Shown here piece after piece: positions 27,786 to 35,274 of a stretch of 64,000 bases of DNA. The notes beneath the pieces were generated by a model, which was not told where the DNA came from, did no database searches, and saw only the letters and a program-made list of their open reading frames with translations. This DNA comes from Myxococcales bacterium. Its GTDB lineage: Bacteria > Myxococcota_A > UBA9160 > SZUA-336. A program made the translations under genes and the position numbers. The stretch is taken from NCBI GenBank assembly GCA_013215565.1, contig JABSQV010000004.1:46590-110589 (forward strand). Reading direction: 5' to 3'. How positions within the stretch are numbered: position 1 is the first letter of the stretch; every line of letters begins with the position of its first letter.

Positions 27786-28727
27786 ATGACGCTCCGTATC
27801 GCGCTCTTCGGCATGGGGCCGCTCGCCAGAGACTGTCTCGACCGGCTGCACAAGGGCGGCCACGAGATCGTGTGCATCTATGGGCCGCCCGAGGGGGGCC
27901 GGCCCGATCCGCTCTGCCAACGGGCCGCCGACCTCGGACTCCCGATCGAGCGGCGGCGTTACTTTCGCAAGAAGACCGGCGAAGCCATTCCGAGCGCACT
28001 CGAGAGCTACCGAAAGTACGACCCACAGCTGAATGTGCTCGCCGTCGTAAACGTGTTCATTCCGAACGAGATCCTCGACGCGCCCAAACACGGGAGCATC
28101 TGCTTCCATCCCTCGCTGCTCCCGCGCTTTCGAGGAGGCTCGGCCGTGAACTGGCAGATCCTGCTGGGCGAGCGCGAAGCGGGGGTCTCGGTCTTCGTCC
28201 CCGACGAGGGCGTCGACACCGGCCCGATTGTCGTGCAGAAGGGAGGCGTCGAGATCTCGGCCGATGAGACGACCGGAACGCTGTTTTTCAAAAAGCTCCT
28301 CCCACTCGGCATCGCCGCGATCGAGGAGGCCGTCGCCGCGATCGCGGCCGGAACCGCGGCCCCGAGCGAGCAGGATCACGCACGGGCCAGCTTCCAGAGA
28401 CTCGTCGACGACGGGGCCGCCCGCATCGATCTCGAGCGTCCGGCCGAGGAGATCTACCGCGTGATTCGGGGCTGCGATCCACAGCCGGGCGCGTTCGTAC
28501 TTCACGAGGGGGCGAAGCTCCGCCTGTTCGACGCGAAGCTCGAACCCGGGGCCCAGGGGTCCGGCCCCGGAACCGTCCTCTCGATCGATGCGCAGGGACT
28601 GCGGCTCGCCCTCTCCGGCGGAAGCTTGAGGGTCGCTCGCGTCCGGGCCGACGCCGGGAAGGAGGCCGCCCTCGCCTTTGCCGAACGGGTCGGACTTCGC
28701 GCCGGAGCTCGGCTCGCAAGCGCATGA
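27786..28727 (+). CDS. 10-formyl-THF formyltransferase/hydrolase (ALDH1L1 N-domain type)
   Basis: This 313-residue formyltransferase-fold protein resembles the N-terminal hydrolase domain of 10-formyltetrahydrofolate dehydrogenase (ALDH1L1) more than methionyl-tRNA formyltransferase. The catalytic His108 is in CFHPSLLPRFRGGSAVNW and Asp144 in DEGVDTGPIVVQK, 36 residues apart as in ALDH1L1 (His106/Asp142). Other shared segments are YDPQLNVLAVVNVFIPNEILDAP and RPAEEIYRVIRGCDPQPGAF, the latter being the C-terminal OB-like domain. No acyl-carrier or aldehyde dehydrogenase domain follows. The expected reaction uses 10-formyl-THF, either hydrolysing it or passing the formyl group to an acceptor. 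The ATG overlap with the next gene (28724) couples it to a QueG-like Fe-S protein. Confidence 0.82.
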   Translation: MTLRIALFGMGPLARDCLDRLHKGGHEIVCIYGPPEGGRPDPLCQRAADLGLPIERRRYFRKKTGEAIPSALESYRKYDPQLNVLAVVNVFIPNEILDAPKHGSICFHPSLLPRFRGGSAVNWQILLGEREAGVSVFVPDEGVDTGPIVVQKGGVEISADETTGTLFFKKLLPLGIAAIEEAVAAIAAGTAAPSEQDHARASFQRLVDDGAARIDLERPAEEIYRVIRGCDPQPGAFVLHEGAKLRLFDAKLEPGAQGSGPGTVLSIDAQGLRLALSGGSLRVARVRADAGKEAALAFAERVGLRAGARLASA

Positions 28728-29473
28728 GCCTCGAGCAGATCCGCGCGGGCCTCGAAACCGCCGGCTTCAACCTCTCGGGGACGCTCTCCCCGGAGCAGTT
28801 CGACCCGCTGGTTCCCGAGGTCTGGCAGTCGAAGCACCACGTCCCGGGATGTCGGGGGATTCTGGTGGTCGGAAGCGGGGGCCGCGCGCTCTGGTCAGCG
28901 TTCGCGCGTTCCCCCGAAGCCGGGCTCCGCGAAGATCCGCTCGATCGGTACACGGCCCGGGTTGTCGGCGAAGTCGCGGACACGATCCTGCCACGCGCCG
29001 GGATCGGCCTGTACTGGGAGAAACGAGACAAGCAATACCTGCCGATGATGAAGCTCGGCGAGCGAGCCGGGCTGGGTACGCCGGGCAGGCTCGGAATCCT
29101 GCTCCACCCCGAGTTCGGCCCCTGGCTCGCGGTCCGCGCCCTATTGTATCTGCCGTTCCCCGTGGACCCCGGAGAGCCCCAGAGCTTCGATCCCTGCAAC
29201 GGCTGCCCGGCACCCTGCGCGGCCGCTTGCCTGGGACAGGTGGTGCACGAAGCGGGACTCGAACCGTCCGACTGCTTCCGCACGCGCGTGCTGAAGCGCG
29301 GCTGCCGGGTCGGCTGCGCAGCCCGAAGCGCTTGCGTCGTGGGGCCCGAGCACGCTTACACGCCCACACAACTCGCGCACCACCAGCGGATTCGCTGGCG
29401 CCGGCCGGTGTTAGGCTACGCCCTCAGGACGCTGCTCGCCGACCCGCTCGGACGCGGCCGCGGAGCCTCCTAG
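28724..29473 (+). CDS. QueG-like iron-sulfur protein
   Basis: This 249-residue protein starts at an ATG that overlaps the preceding stop (ATGA). It has a CNGCPAPCAAAC cluster (near residues 158-169) and further Cys residues (about 191, 195 and 200: CRVGCAARSAC), suggesting at least one [4Fe-4S] cluster. The preceding LGILLHPEFGPWLAVRALLYLP segment resembles epoxyqueuosine reductase and reductive dehalogenase-like proteins, which bind a corrinoid plus two [4Fe-4S] clusters. It is shorter than QueG (about 380 residues) and lacks its HEAT-like C-terminus, so it is probably not a functional QueG. Function unknown. The coupling implies it works with the formyltransferase-like protein. Confidence 0.68.
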   Translation: MSLEQIRAGLETAGFNLSGTLSPEQFDPLVPEVWQSKHHVPGCRGILVVGSGGRALWSAFARSPEAGLREDPLDRYTARVVGEVADTILPRAGIGLYWEKRDKQYLPMMKLGERAGLGTPGRLGILLHPEFGPWLAVRALLYLPFPVDPGEPQSFDPCNGCPAPCAAACLGQVVHEAGLEPSDCFRTRVLKRGCRVGCAARSACVVGPEHAYTPTQLAHHQRIRWRRPVLGYALRTLLADPLGRGRGAS

Positions 29474-29522
29474 CGATTCGCTTCCGAGCCTGCTCGGGCG
29501 TTCCATTCCACGTAGAGAAGGC

Positions 29523-30416
29523 TCAGGGAACGCTCGCGCAGAGTCCCACGACCGGGGCACCCTCGCGCTCTACGAGTTCGAAAAACGCGCCCGAGAGCTT
29601 TTCCGTGAAGGGTCCCGGCCTCCCGCTCCCGAGTGTCTGTCCATCGAGGGAGCGAACTCCCACGACCAACGACACGCCCGTCCCCGTCAGAAACACCTCG
29701 TCGGACGCGAACAGATCGAGGCGTCTGAGCGGAGCTTCGACCGTGTCGATGCCGAACGCGGAAGCCAGTTCCGCCACTCGAGCGCGTGTCAGTCCGGCCA
29801 GCAGTCCCTCCTCCGGAGGGGGTGTGCGAAGCTCCCGGCCCCGGAGCGCGAACAGGTTCGCAACCGACGCCTCGGCGACGCGGCCGTGCGCATTCAGGAC
29901 CAGCGCCTCATCCGCTCCCCGGCGCCGCGCCTCGCGTTTCGCGAGAACGCTATTCAGGTAGTTCAGACTCTTGACGCCCGGATCGAGGGCATCCGCGGCC
30001 GGCCGCCGAAGGCTCGCCGTGATCAGGTCCAGCCCGCGAGCCCGCTTTTCGGGGGAGTAGATCTCGACTTCGGTTGCGATGCAGATGGTTCGGGGCTCCG
30101 GGCAGCGCGTCGGATCGACCCCGAGCGGCCCGCTCCCACGCGTGATCAGAAGCCGGACGTACGCGTCGTCGCGCCCGAAGGCCGAGAGCGTCTCGCAGAC
30201 GATCGCGTGGAGGCGCGCGAGCGGATGCGGCAGTTCGAGACCGATTGCACGCGCGGAAAGCCGCAGTCGCTCCAGGTGCCGCGGAAGCTGAAAGACCCGG
30301 CCCGCATACACCCGGATGCCCTCGAACACCCCGTCTCCGTACAGCAGTCCGTGGTCGCTGACCGGGATGCGGGCCTGCTCCGGGTCCCGGACCTTTCCGT
30401 CCAGCCAGACCTTCAT
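29523..30416 (-). CDS. ilvE: class IV aminotransferase (branched-chain type)
   Basis: This 297-residue PLP-dependent fold-type IV aminotransferase is of the IlvE or D-amino-acid transaminase size. VSDHGLLYGDGVFEGIRVY is the standard N-terminal motif with the substrate-binding Arg. The PLP Lys is in DPGVKSLNYLNSVLAK and the cofactor Glu in RVAEASVANLFA, followed by a late LTGTGVSLVVGVRSLDG. The substrate could be branched-chain 2-oxo acids or D-alanine; sequence alone does not decide. The start is the ATG overlapping the IclR stop (TGATG), with an in-frame GTG 3 nt upstream. It is cotranscribed with the iclR-type regulator, which likely controls it. Confidence 0.88.
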   Translation of the reverse strand: MKVWLDGKVRDPEQARIPVSDHGLLYGDGVFEGIRVYAGRVFQLPRHLERLRLSARAIGLELPHPLARLHAIVCETLSAFGRDDAYVRLLITRGSGPLGVDPTRCPEPRTICIATEVEIYSPEKRARGLDLITASLRRPAADALDPGVKSLNYLNSVLAKREARRRGADEALVLNAHGRVAEASVANLFALRGRELRTPPPEEGLLAGLTRARVAELASAFGIDTVEAPLRRLDLFASDEVFLTGTGVSLVVGVRSLDGQTLGSGRPGPFTEKLSGAFFELVEREGAPVVGLCASVP

Positions 30417-31150
30417 CACGCGCCGGCTCGATCTCTGCCGAGCTGCGCCGAGATCCGGCCGGCAGCTCCGAGCAACTGTTCAGCGAAGCGCGGCTCGTCC
30501 TCCGGGCGCAGCCGGGAACTCGGGCCCGCAGCCGCGACCGCGCCCACGAGGCCCCGGGCCGCGAAGATGGGCGCGGCCACACCCGCCAGTCCATCCACCC
30601 ACTCGTCCCGGTTCCGGGCCCAGCCCCGCTGGCGGGCGCGCTCGACCTCGCGCTGAAGCGCCTCCCGCGCTCCCGGAGCGGCAGTCGAAGCCGCTGCTGC
30701 GACCTCGTCGGGCGCGAAGGCGAGGTACAACTTGCCGACGCCGGTCAGGTGCGCGGGAACCTCGTCTCCGACCCCGGGGGCAACCCGCAGCAGGCCGCCA
30801 CCTTCCTGCTTGTCGAGGACAAAGATGCGGCCGCCGCGCGCGGCCGCCAGGAAGCTCGTCTCCTGCAGCAGGGCCGCGGTCTCTTCCAGCAGCGGCCGCG
30901 CCAGCGTGACCAGCGACTCCCGCTCGAGAACCCCGCGTCCCAGTGCGACCAGGCCGATCCCGTTGCGGTAGCGCCCAGCTCCTTCGCACTCGACCAGGCG
31001 GCGCCGTCCGAGCGCCTGGAGCAGGCGGTGCGTGGTCGACCTGGGAAGCCCCAGGGAGCGCCCGATCTCCGAGACACCGCGCGCTGCGCCCACTTGATGC
31101 AGGTGCTGGAGGATCTCGAGTGCTTTTTCGACCGTGCCGGAGTGTTCCAT
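30416..31150 (-). CDS. IclR-family transcriptional regulator
   Basis: This 244-residue regulator has a winged helix-turn-helix (about residues 8-60: VEKALEILQHL, LPRSTTHRLLQALGRRRLV) and an IclR effector domain with HLTGVGKLYLAF and GAAGRISAQLGR. The ATG lies inside a palindrome, with no Shine-Dalgarno sequence in front, so translation may be leaderless or weak. Two tandem palindromic copies (31144-31160 and 31164-31180) cover the start region and probably form its own operator. The stop overlaps the aminotransferase start by 1-4 nt, so both form one operon. IclR proteins usually bind small carboxylic acids as effectors; the ligand here is unknown. Confidence 0.9.
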   Translation of the reverse strand: MEHSGTVEKALEILQHLHQVGAARGVSEIGRSLGLPRSTTHRLLQALGRRRLVECEGAGRYRNGIGLVALGRGVLERESLVTLARPLLEETAALLQETSFLAAARGGRIFVLDKQEGGGLLRVAPGVGDEVPAHLTGVGKLYLAFAPDEVAAAASTAAPGAREALQREVERARQRGWARNRDEWVDGLAGVAAPIFAARGLVGAVAAAGPSSRLRPEDEPRFAEQLLGAAGRISAQLGRDRAGA

Positions 31151-31180
31151 TATATAGAACAGTATTCTGATATATGGAAC
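31144..31180 (-). promoter_or_regulatory. tandem 17-bp palindromic IclR-type operators
   Basis: Two 17-bp copies read on the plus strand as GTTCCATTATATAGAAC (31144-31160) and ATTCTGATATATGGAAC (31164-31180). They share RTTCYR..TATATRGAAC and have centres 20 bp apart, about two helical turns. Outer arms TGTTCCAT (31143-31150) and ATGGAACA (31174-31181) are perfect inverted repeats. The segment is strongly AT-rich against its surroundings and contains the iclR start codon. This is a good candidate for autoregulation of the regulator operon; no binding is shown. Confidence 0.6.
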
Positions 31181-31278
31181 ACCCTACACGGCGGGCCGCG
31201 AGGCTGCAACCCGGCCGGGGCGGACGAGTTCCGGGTCATCTCCCGGCGACCTCAGACCGTCCCGCGGGCGATCCCCGA

Positions 31279-31464
31279 GCAAAGAAGACCCCGAGAATGC
31301 TGCACCCGACGTTGCGGGCGCTCACCCGGTGACAGGGCGAATCCTCGGGGTCCGGTGGTGCCTGGGACACCAGGCCACCACGGTAGAAAAGCCAGCGGAA
31401 GGCCTAGGTGGCCACCACCTCACACGTCACCGTTCTCGAACATTTCACTAGACCACCTCCTTTT
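31279..31464 (-). other. candidate leader-peptide attenuator region
   Basis: On the minus strand a strong Shine-Dalgarno sequence (AAAAGGAGGTGG, 31453-31464) precedes a 14-codon ORF (31404-31448). Next come a near-perfect hairpin (31352-31383) and a long stem GACCCCGAG (31344-31352) pairing with CTCGGGGTC (31287-31295) that encloses further hairpins and is followed by TTCTTT. The ORF's codons GTG GTG GCC ACC contain GGTGGTG, which can also pair with CACCACC in the downstream hairpin. This arrangement resembles ribosome-mediated attenuation of an amino-acid operon. The next leftward gene is iclR (130 nt away), followed by the class IV aminotransferase. The rest of the 31185-31669 gap holds nothing else I recognise. 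Confidence 0.4.
31404..31448 (-). CDS. putative 14-residue leader peptide
   Basis: A GTG start lies 7 nt after GGAGG, the best-spaced ribosome-binding site in the surrounding region. The product reads VKCSRTVTCEVVAT, with the stop TAG inside a GGTGG...CCACC repeat. It is rich in Val, Thr and Cys, including adjacent Val-Val and Ala-Thr near the end, and lies just before stable hairpins. An alternative ATG 5 nt downstream in another frame would give a 7-residue peptide with worse spacing. It is supported only by position and ribosome-binding site. Confidence 0.35.
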   Translation of the reverse strand: MKCSRTVTCEVVAT

Positions 31465-31669
31465 CCGCAGCGTTCTGAATGACGCGGGACCCAGATCCCG
31501 CTCCGGCACCCGCCCGCACGCCCGCACGGTGCCAGACCGGCCCCGTTGCGGAGTCTGGCTGAGACCCCGCAGGCCGGAACTCCATCGAGCGTCAAGGTAA
31601 CTGCAGGATCCAAGCCGGGCAAACGCGTACGCCCGGGACGCTCCGCGCGCTGCTGCTACTCTGTGTCGC

Positions 31670-33760
31670 GTGCAGAGTCGCTGGTCGGATGCAGACGCCG
31701 CAGAATGCATCGCGCACTATCGGGAGGCGGGCGCGGACCTCGCCCTGCGCGTGTACAGCTCTCGCCTGATCGGTCGGGAGCCGGACCTGGTCCTGCACGG
31801 AGGCGGCAACACCTCGGTCAAGTCGAAGATGCGCGACCTGTTTGGCGAAGAGATCGCAGTGCTCCACGTGAAGGGGAGCGGCTGGAACCTGGACACGATC
31901 GAGCCGCCGGGTCTGCCCGCACTCCGCCTCGCGGAGCTTGAGCGTCTGCGCGGTCTCGACGAACTTGACGACGAGAGCATGCTCCGGGAGCTTCGCCGCG
32001 CGCTGATCGATCCCGGCGCCCCCAATCCCTCCGTCGAGACATTACTCCACGCATTTTTGCGTCACAGGTTCGTCGATCACTCCCACGCAGATGCGATCCT
32101 GGCACTTACGAACCAGCCCGACGGCAAGAAACGGATTCACGAACTCTTCGGGGACCGCGTCGCGTGGGCTCCCTACGTGATGCCGGGCTTCCCCCTCGCA
32201 AAGCAGGTGGCTGAGATCGTAGAAGGCTCTCCCGGTGCGGACGCGATCGTACTCGAGAGGCACGGACTCGTGACCTTTGCCGACGAGGCGCAACGAAGCT
32301 ACGAGCGGCACGTCGAGATCGTCGATGCGGCAGAGCGCACGATTGCCATCGAGATCGAGGGGCGCCGCCTACTAGACGCTAGGCCGGTCGTTTCGATGCG
32401 CGAGGTGGGAGAGATCGCGCCGCTCGTTCGCGGCGCGCTCGCGGTCCCGACGCAGGATCCGGACCTGCCCTACCGGCGCTGGATCCTGGAGCACCGGGAC
32501 TCGACCGAGATCTCCCACTTCACCGCTGCCGATGCCGCGCCGATGCTCGCAGAGTCGCCGCCGATCACGCCCGATCACGTGATCCGCACGAAGGGACCCT
32601 ACCTGTATCTCGACAAACCCGCCTATTCGGAACTCGATACCTTCGCTGCCCAACTGGCCGCCGGCGTAGAATGCTACCGGCAGGCGTACCGCAGCTACTT
32701 TGAGCGAAACGTCGAGGCACGCGGGATCTCGCGCAGCATGCTCGATCCGACCCCGCGCATCGTCTTGCTTCCCGGGTTGGGGCTGTTTGCGGCAGGAGAA
32801 ACACGCAAAGAGGCGCGGATCGCGGCGGACATCGCCGAGCACAACATCAAGACCAAGATCTGGGCCAGCATGATCGGCCACTACGCAGGGCTTCCGGAAT
32901 CCGACATGTTCGACATGGAGTACTGGAGCCTCGAGCAGGCGAAGCTCGGCAGGCGCAACCCGGATCCGCTCGAGGGTCAGGTCGCGCTCATCACCGGCGG
33001 AGCCGGCGCGATCGGAGAGGGCATCGCAAAGACGGTGCTGGCTGCCGGTGGGGCCGTGATGCTGACCGACATCGACCCAGAGCGGCTGTCTGCAGTCGCA
33101 GCACGACTTGCGAGCGACCGCTGCGAGACCGTCGAGGCCGACGTTTCCAACGCCGTAGAAGTGCGTGCCGCCTTCCGGCAAACGGCTCTGAGCTTCGGTG
33201 GCGTCGACCTTGTAGTGGCCAACGCGGGGGTGGCGGTGGCCGGGCGCCTCGAAGAACTCGAGCTCGAGGAGTTCCAGCGCGCCGTCGACGTCAACCTGAG
33301 CGGTGCCTTCCTGACCATTAGAGAAGCGCTGCGCCAGCTTCGGATGCAGGGCACGGGTGGCAACATCGTCCTGCTCTCGAGCAAGAACGTGTTCGCGCCG
33401 GGCGAATCTTTCGGGGCCTACAGCGCATCCAAGGCGGGCGCACATCAACTCGGCCGGGTCGCGGCGCTCGAGGGAGCCGCGTTCGGCGTACGCGTCAACA
33501 TGATCAACGCGGACGCCGTCTTCGGCTCCGAGGAAAACCCCTCCGGACTCTGGAAGGAAGTCGGACCTGCGCGCGCTGCGGCCCGCGGCCTGCGGGAGCA
33601 GGAACTCGAGGCGTTCTACCGGGATCGAAATCTGCTGAAGGCACGGGTCACCGCGGAACACGTCGGAAACGCTGTCGTCTTCTTTGCCACGCAGCTGACG
33701 CCGACCACGGGCGCGGCGCTGCCCATCGACGGAGGCCTGCCCGGAGCCTTTCCGCGATGA
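31670..33760 (+). CDS. bifunctional class II aldolase / short-chain dehydrogenase
   Basis: This 696-residue fusion belongs to the bifunctional aldolase/SDR family annotated as rhamnulose-1-phosphate aldolase/alcohol dehydrogenase. The N-terminal class II (RhaD/FucA-like) aldolase domain has HGGGNTSVKSK, DHSHADAIL and ERHGLVTF, supplying the His residues for the zinc site. A linker leads to the C-terminal SDR domain from about residue 440: ALITGGAGAIGEGIA, VVANAG and AYSASKAGAHQ with the Tyr/Lys pair. The GTG start opens a five-gene rightward operon whose members overlap or nearly touch. No rhamnose genes are nearby, so the true sugar or hydroxyacid substrate is uncertain. Confidence 0.88.
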   Translation: MQSRWSDADAAECIAHYREAGADLALRVYSSRLIGREPDLVLHGGGNTSVKSKMRDLFGEEIAVLHVKGSGWNLDTIEPPGLPALRLAELERLRGLDELDDESMLRELRRALIDPGAPNPSVETLLHAFLRHRFVDHSHADAILALTNQPDGKKRIHELFGDRVAWAPYVMPGFPLAKQVAEIVEGSPGADAIVLERHGLVTFADEAQRSYERHVEIVDAAERTIAIEIEGRRLLDARPVVSMREVGEIAPLVRGALAVPTQDPDLPYRRWILEHRDSTEISHFTAADAAPMLAESPPITPDHVIRTKGPYLYLDKPAYSELDTFAAQLAAGVECYRQAYRSYFERNVEARGISRSMLDPTPRIVLLPGLGLFAAGETRKEARIAADIAEHNIKTKIWASMIGHYAGLPESDMFDMEYWSLEQAKLGRRNPDPLEGQVALITGGAGAIGEGIAKTVLAAGGAVMLTDIDPERLSAVAARLASDRCETVEADVSNAVEVRAAFRQTALSFGGVDLVVANAGVAVAGRLEELELEEFQRAVDVNLSGAFLTIREALRQLRMQGTGGNIVLLSSKNVFAPGESFGAYSASKAGAHQLGRVAALEGAAFGVRVNMINADAVFGSEENPSGLWKEVGPARAAARGLREQELEAFYRDRNLLKARVTAEHVGNAVVFFATQLTPTTGAALPIDGGLPGAFPR

Positions 33761-34299
33761 GCCGAGTCTCCCGGGTTGCCTCCGCTGCGCTCGGCCTGCT
33801 CCTGAGCCTGGCCCCGCACGACGCCACGGGCGACTGGGTGCGGGACCAGTTGTATGTGGCGCTGCGCGAGGGGCCCGGCGTCGATCACGTGCGCGTGAAA
33901 ACCCTGTCTTCGGGAGACGAGGTCCGGATCCTGACCGCGCGAGGCGAGTGGACGAAGGTAAAGACCTCGGAGGGCAGCTCGGGCTGGGTACCGTCCAAGT
34001 ACCTGCAGCCAACGCCACCCGCGGCTCAGGCACTCCCGCAGGTCAAGCGAGAACTGGGGAAGGCGCAACAGAGAATCGCCGGGCTGGAAAAACAGTTGGA
34101 CGCACAGACTGTGGCACTCGAAGAACACGAAACGCTCCGTACAGAGGTCGCGAAGCTCGAAAACGAGAACGCCGCGATGGCGGGCTCCTCGCGCTGGCGG
34201 ACGCTGGCCGCCGGCGGGGTGATCGTGCTGCTCGGAATGGCGATCGGGGCCTTCGTCCCGCGCTCCCGTCCGGACAGACCGCGGCGCCTGCGCTTGTAG
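33757..34299 (+). CDS. SH3-domain membrane protein (TIGR04211/YgiM-like)
   Basis: This 180-residue envelope protein overlaps the upstream stop by 4 nt. It has a signal peptide (about 1-25), a bacterial SH3 domain (about 27-88, GDWVRDQLYVALREGPG to WVPSKYLQP), a coiled coil (about 95-143, LPQVKRELGKAQQRIAGLEKQ) and a single membrane helix (about 148-167) with a basic cytoplasmic tail. This architecture matches the YgiM/TIGR04211 family, whose molecular function is unknown. It would sit in the inner membrane with the SH3 domain in the periplasm, perhaps contacting peptidoglycan. Confidence 0.82.
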   Translation: MSRVSRVASAALGLLLSLAPHDATGDWVRDQLYVALREGPGVDHVRVKTLSSGDEVRILTARGEWTKVKTSEGSSGWVPSKYLQPTPPAAQALPQVKRELGKAQQRIAGLEKQLDAQTVALEEHETLRTEVAKLENENAAMAGSSRWRTLAAGGVIVLLGMAIGAFVPRSRPDRPRRLRL

Positions 34300-34302
34300 A
34301 GG

Positions 34303-35190
34303 GTGGAGGAGCAACCCACCAAGAACTGGGAACGTCTGCTTCCCCGAATCGAGCGGATCGTCGATCTGGCCCTGGGCTGGCTCGAGGCCCACAACTCGGA
34401 ATCGCCCGAAGAGCCCGCCGAAGAGGCGCTCGCCTACCGCTGGCGAGGCGACGGACTCGTGCCGATCCTGCATCCCGACATCTACCCACTCGACGGACTG
34501 ATCGGCGTCGAACGGTCGGTCGCCCGGCTGCGCTCGAACGTGGGCGCCTTCGCGCGGGGCACCCCCGCGCTCGATACCCTGCTGTACGGGGAGCGCGGCA
34601 CGGGGAAGTCTTCGGCGGTGCGCGGGCTGCTCGGGGAGTTCGCGGCCGACGGGCTCCGGCTGGTCGCCGTTCAACGGGACGAACTCCGGGACCTGCCCGC
34701 GATCTTTTCTGTACTGCGCGGTCGCGCGGGGCGATTCGTGCTCTACTGCGACGACCTCTCCTTCGAAGAAGGCGACACCTCCTACAAGGAAACCAAGGCC
34801 GCGCTCGACGGCGGTCTCGAGTCGCGCCCCGAAAATGTGTTGATCGTGGCGACCTCCAATCGCCGCCGCCTGATCACCGAATACATGGCCGAGAACCTCG
34901 AGGCCTCACACTCCACAGACGGCGAACTGCATCTCGGAGAAACCACGCAGGAGAAGATCTCGCTTTCGGACCGCTTCGGGCTCCTGCTCCCGTTTCTGGG
35001 ATTCAACCAGGAAACCTACCTCGAGATCGCCGAGCACCATGCCCGGCTGCTCGGTCTCGACCGGATCCTCGGCGCCGAGGAACGCCGGACCGGGGCACTG
35101 CGCTTCGCGCTCGAACGGGGAACCCGAAGCGGCCGGACCGCGCGCCACGCCTGCATCGAGATGCTCCAGTCCGCGCTAGACGATCCCTGA
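34303..35190 (+). CDS. DUF815-family AAA+ ATPase
   Basis: This 295-residue P-loop ATPase of the DUF815 family starts at GTG, 3 nt after the previous stop. The Walker A is LLYGERGTGKSSAVRG, the Walker B-like segment is RFVLYCDDLSFEEGDTSYK and a sensor 1 is in NVLIVATSNRRRL. The segment LSDRFGLLLPFLGFNQETYL is diagnostic of DUF815. The biochemical role of the family is not established. It lies between a membrane SH3 protein and an AMP-forming ligase in a packed operon. Confidence 0.88.
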   Translation: MEEQPTKNWERLLPRIERIVDLALGWLEAHNSESPEEPAEEALAYRWRGDGLVPILHPDIYPLDGLIGVERSVARLRSNVGAFARGTPALDTLLYGERGTGKSSAVRGLLGEFAADGLRLVAVQRDELRDLPAIFSVLRGRAGRFVLYCDDLSFEEGDTSYKETKAALDGGLESRPENVLIVATSNRRRLITEYMAENLEASHSTDGELHLGETTQEKISLSDRFGLLLPFLGFNQETYLEIAEHHARLLGLDRILGAEERRTGALRFALERGTRSGRTARHACIEMLQSALDDP

Positions 35191-35274
35191 TCCCCCCCGG
35201 CACTCCGTGCATCTCTCCGGTTGACCCGGCTCGCCGACGCCGGGGAGAATGCCAGGGCCAGCGAGGAGAGTTGC

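Noticed and set aside
31280..31440. Plus-strand cobalamin, c-di-GMP or glycine riboswitch
   Set aside because: I compared the region with the conserved cores (B12 box, GEMM, gcvT-type) and found no full match; the hairpins and T-run fit the minus strand better.
31449..31464. Plus-strand sequence resembling the 3' end of 16S rRNA (ACCTCCTTTT)
   Set aside because: It is simply the complement of a strong Shine-Dalgarno sequence on the minus strand.
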